From Variovorax boronicumulans (GTDB taxonomy: Bacteria; Pseudomonadota; Gammaproteobacteria; Burkholderiales; Burkholderiaceae_C), in assembly GCF_030812215.1 (NCBI RefSeq), contig NZ_JAUSSG010000003.1, forward strand, positions 310,001-374,000: a stretch of 64,000 bases of DNA, in the 5' to 3' direction. Under the pieces are notes generated by a model. The model was given only the letters and a program-made list of their open reading frames with translations, was not told the origin of the DNA and did not search any database. Below are positions 1 through 13,400 of this stretch, in pieces (the first letter of the stretch is position 1; every line of letters begins with the position of its first letter). The position numbers were made by a program, and so were the translations under genes.

Positions 1-1062
1 CACGATGGCCGAACCCGGCACGCCGTGCGCGCCCTTGGAGGTGACCAGCGCGATCGCAAGAATCGTGAGCAGGTCCGCCATCGAGATAGGCGTGTTGGTG
101 GCCTGCGCGATGAACACCGCTGCGAGGGTGATGTAGATCGAGAAGGCGTCGAGGTTGAATGAGTAGCCCGTCGGAATCACCAGGCCCACCGTCGAGTCGC
201 GAATGCCCATGCGGCGCAGCTTGGCCATGATCTGCGGCAGCACGCTGTCCGACGAGGTGGTGGCGAACACGATGGCGAGCTCTTCGCGCAGGTACCGCAG
301 CAGCTTCCAGAGGCTGAAGCCCGACATGCGCATCACCAGCCCCAGCACCACGAACACGAAGACCAGCACCGCGCCGTAGAAGAGGGCGACCAGCATGCCC
401 AGCTGCTTGAGCGAGCCGATGCCGTACTGCCCCACCGTGAACGCGATGGCGCCCAGCACGCCCAGCGGCGCCAGCTTGATGATGATTCCCATGATCTTGA
501 AGAGCACCAGAGAGAGCGCATCCACCACCACCGCCACCGGCTTGCCGCGATCGCCCAGGAGCGACAGCGCGCAGCCGAACAGCACCGCGAACAGCAGCAC
601 CTGCAGCACGTCGCCCGTGGCGAAGGCGTTGACCACCGTGGTGGGAATCAGCTTCATCAGGAACTCGACCGTGCCGCCGCTGGTGAGCTTGTCGGCGTTC
701 GATGCATAGGCGCTCATCGCGGCCGGGTCGAGCTTGGCCGGGTCCACGTTCATGCCCACGCCCGGCTGGAACACGAAGGCCAGCACCAGGCCCATGGCGA
801 GGGCGATGGTGGTGAGCACCTCGAAGTAGATGAGCGCCTTGACGCCCACGCGCCCCACGCGCTTCAGGTCGCCCGCACCCGCGATGCCGTGCACGACGAC
901 GCAGAACACCAGCACCGGGATGATCATCTTGATCAGCTTGATGAAGCCGTCACCCAGCGGCTTGAGCTTGACGGCGTACTCGGGCCAGAAGAGGCCGGCG
1001 AGCACGCCCAGCACCAGCGCGATGACCACCTGACCGAAGAGCGATTTGGCGAAGCGAGGCAT
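1..1062 (-). CDS. dctA: C4-dicarboxylate transporter DctA (3' end cut by window edge)
   Basis: Sodium/proton-coupled importer of succinate, fumarate and malate in the inner membrane (DAACS family). The visible 354 residues begin MPRFAKSLFGQVV and contain the family's membrane pattern, the serine-rich re-entrant loop in the form FATTSSDSVLP, and the motif STVGLVIPTGYSFNLD, which is diagnostic of DctA/GltP proteins. DctA is usually 430-450 residues, so about 80-90 C-terminal residues lie left of the window. The ATG at 1062 is preceded on the minus strand by AGGAGA at good spacing. The upstream region holds two TTGCATRCAA-like palindromes (1095-1128). Substrate range is inferred from the family. 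Confidence 0.93.
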   Translation of the reverse strand, partial: MPRFAKSLFGQVVIALVLGVLAGLFWPEYAVKLKPLGDGFIKLIKMIIPVLVFCVVVHGIAGAGDLKRVGRVGVKALIYFEVLTTIALAMGLVLAFVFQPGVGMNVDPAKLDPAAMSAYASNADKLTSGGTVEFLMKLIPTTVVNAFATGDVLQVLLFAVLFGCALSLLGDRGKPVAVVVDALSLVLFKIMGIIIKLAPLGVLGAIAFTVGQYGIGSLKQLGMLVALFYGAVLVFVFVVLGLVMRMSGFSLWKLLRYLREELAIVFATTSSDSVLPQIMAKLRRMGIRDSTVGLVIPTGYSFNLDAFSIYITLAAVFIAQATNTPISMADLLTILAIALVTSKGAHGVPGSAIV

Positions 1063-1430
1063 GGGAGTCTCCTGTCTTTATGTCTTGTCGAGGGTTGCAT
1101 GCAAGCGTCGCTTTTTCTTGCATACAAGAAATGTAGGCAAGAAGGTTTCGGGAGTGGCAGAGGGTATTCCCGGGCCCTGAGATGCCCGGTTTTTGCAGCC
1201 GAGGCCTCGCCGGCATCGCTCGCCCACTTCGCCGGAGCAACAAAACCGCAACATTGCTAAACAAATTCCCAAATCTCTGGATGTATTGGTCAAGAACCGT
1301 GCGCCAACCCCAGGAGGGGAGTTGGCGGCCTCCCGGACATCACCCCGGGTTTCGGGTCCGCTGTGCGAAGCGGGTTCGAGCAGGCCAAAGCGCAGTTCGC
1401 TTCTATATACAGATAGACAGGCGGCACAAA
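1063..1430. other. Intergenic region between divergent dctA and the giant YD-repeat gene
   Basis: 368 bases without a convincing gene. The part next to dctA contains two palindromes (1095-1104 and 1117-1128). An open frame continues upstream of the YD-repeat gene back to an ATG at 1182, but its Arg/Pro-rich translation does not look like protein and the conserved N-terminus starts only at 1431. No clear sigma-70 promoter could be assigned by eye. Confidence 0.5.
1095..1128. promoter_or_regulatory. Palindromic operator-like sites upstream of dctA
   Basis: TTGCATGCAA (1095-1104) is a perfect 10-base palindrome; CTTGCATACAAG (1117-1128) is a near-palindrome with perfect CTTG/CAAG arms. They lie 33-66 bases upstream of the dctA start and closely resemble TTGTATACAA in front of the NCS1 permease gene at 25232 and TGTATACA in front of the NCS2 gene at 22010. 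This is the kind of short dyad bound by FadR/FCD-type GntR repressors. Which regulator binds is inference. Confidence 0.45.
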
Positions 1431-4400
1431 ATGGTAGCGATCGTTAGCGGCAACAGCCTCGGGTTGAGCTTGGCGTCTTTGGCAACGCTCGGGCAGCGGG
1501 GCACACAGGGGGCCGCCGGCCAGGGGCGCAATGGCGAGCAGGCCTTCGTCAACATCGCCAACGGCAATCTGGTGCTGCAGGACTTCGACGACAAGCTCGT
1601 CGGGCGAGGCCTGGACATCCAGGCTGTCCGTACCTACAACAGCCAGGGCCTGCTGAACGACGACAACGCGGACAACTGGGTCGTGGGCGCATATGGCCAG
1701 CGCGTCCAGCTCACCGGCACGGTCGCCACGGCCGGCAGCACCCTCACGCGCACAGATCGCGACGGCGCCAGTGCCGTCTACACATGGGACGTCGCGCGCA
1801 GCCTCTACGTCAGCTCGGCCGGAGCCGGCGCGTTCGACACCATTGCCTACGATTCCACGGCGCTGCGCTTCACGTGGACCGACGGCAGCACCGGCCTGCT
1901 GGAACGCTACGAGTCGACAGGCCAGGGCCGCCTGCTCACGGCGAGCGATCCTGCCGGCAATACGCTGACCTACGCCTACAACGCCAACGGCACGCTGCAG
2001 AGCATGGTCGACGCCAACGGTGAGACGACCTACTTCGACTACACGGGCACCAACCTCACCCAGATTCGCACCGTGGCCACGGGCGGAGCCTCCCTCACGC
2101 GGGTGCGCTATGCCTACGACAGCGCCAACCGGCTCTCGACGGTCACGGTCGACCTCAGTCCCGAAGACAACAGCATTGCCGACGGCCCGACATACGTCAC
2201 CACCTATACCTACGACGGCACGAGCAAGCGCGTCGCGTCGGTCACTCAAAAAGATGGGACGAGCCTGGCCTTCACGTATGTGCAGGTGGGGGCCGACTAC
2301 CGCGTTGCGACCGTCAAGGACGGACTGGGCCAGACCACCAGCTACACGTACGACACCACGGCGCGCAGCACGACCGTTACCGACCCGCTGGGCCTGGTCA
2401 GCGTCTACAGCTACGACGCCGCCGGACAACTGACCCAGATCAAGGCACCGCCGGTGGGCGGCGTATCGCAGCTCACGCTGTTCAGCTACGACGCCAGCGG
2501 CAACGTCACCCTCGTCACCGACCCGCAAGGCTTCGCGGTGACGATGCAGTACGACGCGAACGGCAATCAGACGCTGCAACGCGATGCCGCGGGAAACACG
2601 ATCACCCGCACCTACGACGCACGCAACCAACTGCTCACCGAGACCGTCTACCTCACCCCCGATCCGGACGGCGCCGGTGCCGGCTTGCCCTCGCAGCCCC
2701 TGACCACACGCTACGTCTACGACGCGGCCGGCAAGAACCAGGTGCGCTTTGTCCTCAGTCCCGAGGGGCGGGTCGCCGAGTACCGCTACGACAGCTACGG
2801 CCAGCGCACCAGCAGCCTCGAGTACGCCGCGGCCAAGTACAACGTCACGGCCCTGGCCGCCACCGCCGTTCCCACCGAGGCCGAACTGGTCACCTGGGCT
2901 GGCACGCAGGACCGCACCCAGGCCAGCCGCACCGATACCGTCTACGACGCGCGCGGCCAGATCCAGAAGGTCACGGCCTTCGGCCGTGTGGACGCCAGTG
3001 GCAACGGCGTGGCCGACGCCAGCCAGTCCATCACCCAGTACGTCTATGACCGCGCGGGCCTGTTGCTGAGCACCATCAGCGCCATCGCCGGCACCACCAC
3101 CTTCACCTACGACGGCAAGGGGCGCCAGCTCTCGGCGCAGGACGCGCTCGGCCAGACCACGCTGAGCAGTTACGACGACATCAACAACAAGACCGTCATC
3201 ACTCAGGCCAACGGCCTGATCACCACCAGCGTCTACGACAAGAATTCCCGCCTGGTCAGCGTCACCCAGGGCTCCGCGCTGAATGCGAATCTCGGCGTCA
3301 CCACCAACTACTACGACAAGAACGGGCGCATCTACCAACAGGTCGACCCGACGGGCGCACGCACGGGGCGCCTTTATGACGAGGCGGGGCGCCTGGTTGC
3401 CGAGATCGACGGCAACAACCGGGTGACCGAGTATGTCTACGACAGGAACAACCAGCTCACCCAGAATATCGTCTATGCCACGGCAGCCAATGCGCCCGCG
3501 GTCACGGCGTACTTCACCGACCCGAACAGCGCGCCCGTCAATCGGCTGAGCGCCATCCGGCCTGCGAGCAGCGCCGCCGACCAGAAATCCTGGCGCATCT
3601 ACGACAGCGTCGGCCGGCTCGTGCGAACGATCGATGCGGCCGGCGCGGTCACCGACCTGCGCTACGACGGCGCGTCGCGCCTTGTGGGCACCACGCAGTA
3701 CAGCCAGGTCATCGCCACGGCTTCCCTGGGCGCGGCGCCAACCCTCGCCGCGACGGCGCCTACGGCCAATGCGGCCAGCGACCGGGTCACACGCCGCTTC
3801 TACGACAACGACGGACTGCTGCTGGCCACCCTCGACGCCGAAGGCTATCTGACCGAGTCGCGCTACGACGCCGAGGGACTTCTCGTCACGCAGATCTCCT
3901 ACGCGACGGCAACCACCGCCGCCCTGCGCGCCAGCGGCACGCTCGCGCAGCTGATTCCGGCGGGCAGCGCGCAAGACCAGACGTCGCGCTGGATCTACGA
4001 CGCTCAAGATCGCGTCGTGGCGCAGATCGACGCCGAAGGCTTCATGACCGAGAACGTGTATGACGCCAACGGCAACATCACGACCTCCACGCGCCATGCG
4101 ATTCGCGTCGATGCGACCTTGCTCTCGCAGATGACGACGGCCACGACGGCAGCGAGCTTGCGTCCGGCCGCCAACGCCGAGTCCCGGACGACGACGGTCG
4201 TCTACGACAAGCTCAACCGCGTCACGCAACGCACGAATCACGAAGGGACCGTCTTCCGGTACGAGTACGACAACGCCGGCAACCTTGTCAAGACCACCAA
4301 CGCGTTCGGCACGACCGAAGTCCAGACGATCAACGCCCGCTACGACATCCAGGGGCGCCTCACGGGCGAACTCACCGCCGAAGGCGGCGCGCTGCTCGTC

Positions 4401-7400
4401 GCCGGCCAGACCCAGGCGCAGATCGATGCCATCTGGTCGCAGTACGGGCTCACGCATGCGTACGATGCGGCCGGCAGGCGTCTCAGCACCACCGATGCAT
4501 ACGGCAACAAGACGCTGTTCTTCTACGACCTGAACGGTCGCCTCACCCACAGCATCAACGCGCTCGGCGAAGTGACCGAGCAGCAGTACGACACGCTCGG
4601 CCAACTCGGCGCGACCGTGCGCTATGGCACCCGTCTTGGCAGCATGACCGGCCTTGCCGGCGGGTTGGTCACCGAGGCGCTGAAGACCGCCATCGACGGG
4701 ATCAGGAATGCCGCGCTCGACAGCAAGCAGACCTTCACCTACGCAGTCACCGGCAAGCTCAGCAGCAGCACCGACGAACTCGGCAACCTGACCCAGTCCA
4801 GCTACAACGCCTTCGGCGACCTGACCGGGCGCACGCAAGCGCTCGGCGGTGGGGTGCAACGGGTCCAGTCGATGTCGGTTGACCGCCGCGGCCTCGTCAC
4901 CGGCACGGTGCAGGACGCATCGGGCATCAATGCCATCACCAGCGCCATCTACGACGCGTTCGGTCGGCTCACGCGCAGCACCGACGCGAACGGCAACGTT
5001 CGCCAGCAGGGCTTCGACCGCCTGGGCCGCACGGTCACGACGACCGATGCGCTCCTGGGCGTCCGCACCACCAGCTACGACGCTTTCGATCGCGTGCTGA
5101 CGCAGACCGATGCGATGGGCCAGGTGACCACGTTCACCTACGACAAGACGCTGCGCAGCGTCGCGGTCAAGACCCCGGAAAACATCACCGTGACCACGGT
5201 GCGCACGCGCCTGGGGCAGACGCAAAGCGTGGTCGACGGCAACGGCAACACCACGAGCTACACCTACGACAAGAACGGCAACCTGCTCGTCACGACGACC
5301 GCGCTGACGACGACCACGAACACCTACGACCGCTCGACCCGCCTCGCGACCACCAAGGACGCGAACGGCACGACCACGACGCTGGGGTACGACGCGGCCA
5401 ACCGGCTGCTCACGCGCACTGTCGACCCTACGGGCCTGAACCTGATCACCACCTACGCCTACGACGCCAAGGGCCGGCAGATCAGCGTGACCGATCCGAA
5501 CGGCGTGGTCACGAGCATCGTGTACGACCTCAAGGGCCAGGTGACCAGCAAGGCCGTGGACCCCACGGGCCTGAACCTCGTCACGCAGTACACCTATGAC
5601 GGCGTGGGCAACACGCTCACCGTGATCGACCCGAATGGCGTGACCACCCAATACGCCTACGACAAGCTCGGGCGCCGCACGCAGATGCGCGTCGACCCCA
5701 CGGGGCTGAACCTGACGACGGCCTATGCCTACGACAAGAACGGCAACCTGACGAGCAGCACCGACCCCAACGGGCAGGTCACGCGCCGCGCGTATGACGC
5801 CGAAGACCAGCTGATCTTCACGCTCGATGCGCTCGGCAACCTTCAGCGCACGAAGTACGACGCCGAGGGCCGGGTGATCCAGACGGTGGCCTACGCCACG
5901 CCGATCGACCTCACCGGCCTCGGCGCAGCGCCGACGGTGGCGCAGATCGAGGCCAAGGTGGTCGTCAGCGCCGCCAAGGACGGCGTCGAATACCGTGTCC
6001 TCGACAAGAACGGCCGCCTCGCGGCCACCGTCAACGGTCTGGGCGAGGTCGTCAAGTTCACCTACGACGCCAACGGCAACGTGATCGATCGCGTGGCGTA
6101 TGCCAATCGCATCGCGCTGGCGAGCTGGACGCCCGGTACCGTTCCCGCGCCAGCGGCGGACGCCGCGCGCGATCAGCGCCTGCGCTCGGTCTACGACCAG
6201 CTCAATCGCGCCATCTACACGATCGACGGTGTGGGGGCGGTCAAGCGTGCGGTCTACGACGGCAACGGCAATGTTGTCGAGCGGATCTCCTACGCCGTCA
6301 CCGTGCCCGTGGCCACGGCAGCCACCGCTGCCGCCCTGACCGCTGCCGTGACATTGGCGACCAACCCGCAGCAAGCGGGGTCCAACCTGTTCACGCAGAG
6401 TGAATTCGCCAATGGCGTCGGCGATGCGCCGAGTAGAGCCGGTGCCGTGACGGCAACGACGATGACCGGGTTTGCGGGTGCGATCAGGCTGGCCTCCGAT
6501 CCAGCCGGCAGCTATGCCTACAAGTCGGTGTCGACGACATCGGGCGTGACCTACACGCTGTCCGTGATCGTGGAGATGGAAGACGGTCTGCCGCCGTCTT
6601 TCGGTAGCGCGAGCGTCAACAATGTCGCGAACTCGTTTGCACTGGTGCTGTCCGGGTACGGGAGCAACCCCGTCAAGTACGCCATACAGGATCTTGGAGG
6701 CGGCCGCTATCGCGTGACAGCAACCGGAGTGACGCCCGCATCGCCGGGTTTGAGTTTCGGTGTCGTCAAGTACGCCACGAATGACACCCGCGCCTTCCGC
6801 GTCAGCGGCTACCAGCTCGAGCAAGCCAACGCCGCCAGCGTCTACACCCCGACCACCACCGCCGCAGTCGTCTACGTGGCAAGCGGCACCCGCGAGCGCT
6901 TCGTCTACGACCGGGCGAACCGGCTCACCTGGAGCGCAGACGGCGTGGGTGCGGTGACCAAACAGGTCTACGACAAGAACGGCAATGTGCTCAAGACGAT
7001 CCAGTACGGCACTGCGATCTCGGGTAGCACGGTTCCTTCGGCTGTCACGGCCTCCGCGAACGACCGCATCACCGACCGGGTGTACGACCGCGCCAACCGG
7101 CAGATTTTCGTGACCGATGCGCTCGGCGCCATGACCGAGACCGTCTACGACAAGAACGGCAACGTCACCACGCGCTACAGCTTCGCGAAGGCCGTGGCGG
7201 TGCCGACGGCCGCCAGCGCACTGACCGAGACGCAGGCCCGGGCTGCCCGGGTGTACGACTATGCCGGTGCCGACCGGGTGACGCGCGCTGCGTACGACGC
7301 GGCCAACCGGCAGGTCTTCGGGGTGGACGCGACCGGCGCGGTCACCGAGACCAGCTACGACGCACTCGGCAATGCCGTGCGAAGCGTGAGCTACGCGACG

Positions 7401-10400
7401 CTCGTCAACCTCACGACACTGCAGAACAACTGGACCGCGAGCGTGAGCACGGTGCGTGCCCTGGTCACTGCCAGTGCGACCACCGATCGCGTGGTCAAAC
7501 GGGCCTTCGACGCCGCCGGCCGCCTGGTCTACAGCGTCGATCCGATGGGGTTCGTCAAGCGCAACACCTACGACGGCCTGGATCGCATCACCCAGACCGT
7601 CGACTACTCGCTGTCCATCCCGGCCGCCACCGCCAACACGGCCGCTGCGATCGCCGCCGCCATCGTCGTCCAGGCGGCGCAGGACCGGACCAACAGCTTC
7701 ACCTACGATGCCGCAAGCCGGCTCGTCAGCACGACCGACCCTCTGGGCTTCACCGAAAGCTACGCCTACGACGGGCTGGGCCAGAAGGTCACGTTCACCA
7801 ACAAGAAGGCTTCGGTCTGGACCTACGTCTACGACGCGGCCGGCCGGATGACGAAGGAGACGTCGCCGGCCGTCGAGGTGACCACCGTCATCCCCGACGC
7901 CAGCGGCAAGCTCGTGGTCGACGCGACCCGCACGGGCAGCGCGAGCATCGTGACCCAGATGACCTACGACGCGCTGGGCAACCTGAAGTCGCGCACGGAG
8001 GCGGTCGGGCGCGCCGAGCAGCGCACCACAAGCTACGAATACGATGCCGTCGGCCATCAGGTCCGGGTGATCTACCCGCCGGTCGGCGTCTACAACCCCG
8101 CGGGCGACACGCTCACGACCAACGGTGCCGGCGGCCTGGCCACCCGTACCGAACTGACCAAGACCCTGGACACGCTGACGACCTACAACGTCTTCGGCGA
8201 GGCCATCACGAATCGCGACGTGGCGGGCAGCTTCAGCTACAAGACCTACGACCTGCTCGGCCGGGTCGGCTACGAGGTCGATGCGCTGGGCTTCGTCACG
8301 GGCTACCAGTACAACACCTGGGGCCAGGTCAAGGAGCTCAAGCGCTTTGGCGTCGGAACCACGCTCACCGCGGGGAATCCCGCGAGCCTGACTGCCGCCC
8401 AGGTCAGCGCGGCGATCAATGCAGCGGGCGTGAACCATGGCGTCGACCGCACGCTCACCACCACGTACGACCGGGCGGGGCGCACCGCCATGGTCGTCGA
8501 ATCGTCGGCCTATACGTACGACTCGTCCGCGGCACTGGGCGCGCAGTACGCCACGGCAGGGCGCACGACGGTCAACGTCTACAACGCCTTCGGCGACCTC
8601 ACGCGGGTGGGCCTGCTCAAGAATGCGGGGCAGAACACCTGGGCCTACACGAACAACTACTACAACCAGAAGGGCCAGCAGGTCGCGAGCGTCGATGCGC
8701 TCGGCTACCTCACGACCCAAGCTTTCGATGGCGCGGGCAACGTGACCGTTCGCACCGAGTTCGCCAAGGCCGTCGCGGCATGGAACCCGGCCAGCGCGCC
8801 GGTGGCAGTGCCGACGACGACGGCGGATGCCGCCAACGACCGCCAGACGATCTTTGCGTTCGATCGCGGAGGCCGCAAGACCAGCGAAACCCGCGTCAGC
8901 GTGGAGTTCAGTGCCAGCACGAACGGCACCAGCGCCCGTGCCAACCTCGTGACCAGCTATGCCTACGATGCGGTCGGCAACCTCACGCTGACCACCGACG
9001 CGGCCGGCGGCACGACAGTCAGCTACTACGACGCCCTGGGCCGGGTACGCGCCACCGCCTCGCCGTCCACGAGCAACGGCAACCTCACGGCGGTGACCAG
9101 GTTCCAGCGCGACGCCTACGGCAACGTCGTGGTCAAGACCGAGACGCACGTCTACAAGGCCACAGCCGGTGCGGATGCCCTCGCCGCGCCCGGGGCGACG
9201 AGCCTCACGCCAGGCCAGAGCCTTGCGCCGGGACAAAGCATCTATTCGCCCGACGGACGCTACAACTTCACCCTGCAGACCGACGGCAACCTGGTCGTCT
9301 ATGACCGGCACGACAACAACCAGGTGCTCTGGAACTCGCAAACCGGTGGGAGCGGTGCGAACAGTTTCGTCTTCCAGGCCGACGGCAACATGGTTCTGTC
9401 CGGGCCGAACGGCGTCGTCTGGAACTCCGGCACCGCCGCCAAGGGCGGCACGAGCCTGGTCATGCAGGGCGACGGCAACCTTGTGCTCTACGGCGCGAGC
9501 GCCGCCCTCTGGACCAGCGGGGCCGACAACAACTCGCAGATCAACCCCGACCGCCTGACCTACACCCAGTACGACAAGCTCGGCCATGCCACGCAGAGCA
9601 CGGACGCGGCGGGCTTCAACCACTACAGCTCCTACGACGCCCTGGGCAACGTAGCCAAGGAATGGCAGCTGGTGACCGACGGCGACAACGTCTCGAGCAC
9701 CCTTTTCCGGGCCTACCAGTACGACAAGCTCGGGCAGCAGACGCACGTCATCGATCCGGCGTCCCGGAGCAAGGTCAGCGGCAGCACGGTCAGCATCGTC
9801 ACGCAGGCGCAGGCGGGCCTGATCGACACGGCGATGGAATACAACGCTTTCGGCGAATTGACCGCCAAGGGCGTCAACGGCGGGCGCCAGGAGTACTTCG
9901 ACTACGACAACGCCGGGCGCATCTGGCGAACCAATTCGGGCGACGGCGTCGACAAGGTCGCGCTCTACGACCTGCTCGGCAACCAGACCGCGAAGATCAC
10001 CAGCTACGGCCTGGCGTCGGGCAACGCGGACTTGCGCAACATCGCCACGCCCGATGCGGTGGCCGCGACCGACCTTCGCCGCACGGACATGGTCTATGAC
10101 CTGCTGGGCCGCGTCACTTCGACCCTCGAGCCCCGACGCAGCGAGTGGACGGGCGGTGCACAAGTCAGCCGCCTGTTCAGCCAGGGATCCGTCGCCGGCT
10201 CCAGCAACCCGACCCGGGACGAAAACGGGATGGTCAACGGCCGCAGCGGCACGAACACGGTCAATCTTGCCTGGTCTCCCTTGAGGAATCTCGGCAGTGG
10301 CGACATCAAGGTCGTCATGGAGTACATGACCCAGCTCTACCCGCTGAGTCCGCGGCCGCTGGATGGAAACGGCAATCCGGTCACGACCGACGAGTCGGGC

Positions 10401-13400
10401 AATCCGCTGCCGCCACCGCAGATGGAAGGCGGCCTGATTCGCACGCAGACGCGGATCGTGACCAATGCGGCGGAGAACACCAACAGCCTGACGATGACCT
10501 GGCAGGACGAGTGGAACGACGCAAAGGGCGGTGTCGAGAAAGTCACGCGCCTGACCATCTACAAGAAGGACGTGTACGGCAACTGGCAGCCCGTCATCAG
10601 CGAGGGATCGCTCGGCTACAGCGGCCAGGTCATGGACATCGATGCGCCGGACGACCTGACCACCACCATGCGCATGCAGGTTCGTCCGGCAGGCAGCACC
10701 GGCGAGACCGGCTGGGTAAATGCCCCGCTGGTGAACTTCGGCGACATGCTGCGCTACAACGCCAGCGGCCTGGCGGCGGGCAGCTACGAGTACCGCGTGA
10801 CGCAGACCACGACGGCCGGCGTGACCAGCGTGACCGCCAGCGGCACCGTCACCCTGACCTCGCCGCCGCTGTCGCTCATCAGCGTGCCGATGGCGTTCTA
10901 TCAGATGGGCGCCACCAGCGGCGGCCTGTTCACCTGGTCATCGCCGGGAACGTCCGTGGAGCAGGTCTTCCGCTACCGGGTGGCCGGCAGCACGGGCGCG
11001 TGGACTGCGACGCCAGTCACCGCCCGCGGCAACGGCCGGGACGGCGTCGACGTCACGCTGGTGGCCGCCGGCAACTACGAATACGAGCTGCTCTGGACGC
11101 ATTCGGGCGAGGGCGTGCCGTACGCGCACGCCACGGGCAATTTCTCATCGAGCGGATTCAAGCTCCCGCAATGGGTCCCGCCGGTCAATCTGCCGGTGAT
11201 CACGGGCGCTGCCGTTCGCTCCACCACCACCGGCGGCACCGACGAGTCGGGCAACCCGATCGGCAGCCCGAAGACCATTGTCGAATGGCCCTACTCGACC
11301 ATCATCAACGCCGGCAACACGGTGACCTTCGAGTACCGCGCCGTGGGCGGCAGCGCCTGGAGCACGCTGCCGATCGTCAATCTGGCCGGCAGCAACGAAT
11401 CGGGCCTGCCGATCGGCATGCAACAGGTGGACATCACCAACCTCGCGGCCGGCCGCTACGAGTACCGCATCCTGGCGACGCTGGTCTCCGGTGGAACCTC
11501 GCAACCGGTCGCGCAGGCGACGGGCATTCTGGACAATCAGAGAACGCCCATCATGGAAACGCGCTCGGGCGTGAACATGGTGCCGTACCAGGTTCAGGTG
11601 GGGTCCGATCCGATCTATGCCCGCGATGAGAGCGGCAACATCGTCTACGAGACCGTCTACGAGACGCAGTACCAAACGCGCACCGATCCGGTCTATGGGT
11701 GGGTGCAGGTGCCGCGCCAGGAGGCCTATACGGTCGCGGTGCAGGGCCCGCCCCAGACGACCACCGACGAGTCGGGCAACGTCATCATCGTGCGCGACCC
11801 ATGGGGCAACATCCAGTACACGACGGTCTACGAGACGCGCTATAGAACCGTCTACGACAACGTGCTGGTGATCACCGGCTGGCAGAACGTGACCTACCCG
11901 GTCCAGGTCGCGGTGCAGAAACCCGTGATCACCGGTTACCAGCCGCGCTACGAAACCCGCTACCAAGCCGTGCCCTACTCCTACCAGGTGCAGGTCGGCA
12001 CGACCGCGCCATCGGTGCAGGACAACACGCCGCCCTACACCCCGGGCTACATGACGCCGCTGATCCCGCCGCTCTTTGCTTCCGTCACCAGCACGGTGGC
12101 GGGCAGCGCGGCGGTGAGCCAGAGCAACACCAACGGCGCCAACGCCGTGCAGACCCCCGCCATCCAGGGCGCCGGCAGCTCGCCGCGCCCCGTGGTGAAC
12201 CGGAACACCGACCGCTGGGGCAACGTGGTCTCCATCAGCGACCCGCGCTCGGCGGGCTGGGTGACCACCTACCGCTACAACGCCAACAACCAGCTCATCG
12301 AGCAGAAGCAGACCGACGCCGACGGCGTGCAGGGCACCGCGGGTGCTGCCGTGACCCAGTTGTTCTACGACAAGCTGGGTCGCCAGGTGGCGATCAAGGA
12401 TGCCAACGGCAAGATCCAGGGCCAGGTCTACGACGCGCGCGGCAATCTCCTGCAGGAGCTGCATGCCGACGGCGGCGTGATCCGCAACAGCTACAACGTC
12501 TTCGGCAACAAGGTTTCGGCGACCGATGCGCTGACGGTGGCGCCCAACCTCACCAGCTTCACCTACGACAGCCTGGGCCGCTTGCTCACGACCACGCGCG
12601 GCGTGGTGCAGGTCTTCAACGCCGAGACGCCCAACAACATCCCGCAACTGGTTGCGACCCGGGCCATCGTCGAGTCCAGCACCTGGGACCAGGCCGGGCG
12701 CAAGCTCAGCCAGACCAATGGCAACGGCGAGACCATCCGCTATGTCTACGACATGCAGGGTCGCGTGGTGCGCACCATCCAGCCCATGGGCCAGAGCACC
12801 AAGGTGGCCTACGACGCCCTTGGCAACAAGACCGCGGAAGTCGACGGCAACGGCTACATGGCCACCTGGAGCTACAGCTACTTCGGCAAGGTGCTCACGC
12901 ACACCGACTTCGGCGGCCGTGCCTACACCTACACCTACGACAAGGCAGGACAGCTCACTTTCGACAGCGGCACCAACCGCACGTACACCTACAACATCGA
13001 AGGCTTGCTGGCTCGCACCTACGACCAGACCACCGGCCAGGATGCCCGCTACGAATACGACCTGGCCGGCAACCGCGTGCGCGAATGGTTCGGCCAGGGC
13101 GGCGTGGTCTACAAGGACAACCACATCGCCTACGACGCGCTTGGCCGCATGCGCTGGGTGGCCGACGGCCGTGCGTACGTCAACATCGAGTACGACAAGG
13201 TGGGCAACCGCACGCGCATCAAGACGCACGTGCTCGACCAGGACACGAGCCTGGACAGCGACCTGTACTTCCAGTACGACGCGATGAACCGCCAGACGGT
13301 GGCCAATGCCGCCAACGCGGCGGGCGCACTGGGCGCGCAGGGCCACAGGATCACTTACGACCAGAACGGCAACCGCACCAGCGACACGTGGTGGGGCAAT

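Noticed and set aside
1182..1430. N-terminal extension of the YD-repeat gene from ATG 1182
   Set aside because: Arg/Pro-rich sequence without protein character, and the recognisable N-terminus starts at 1431.
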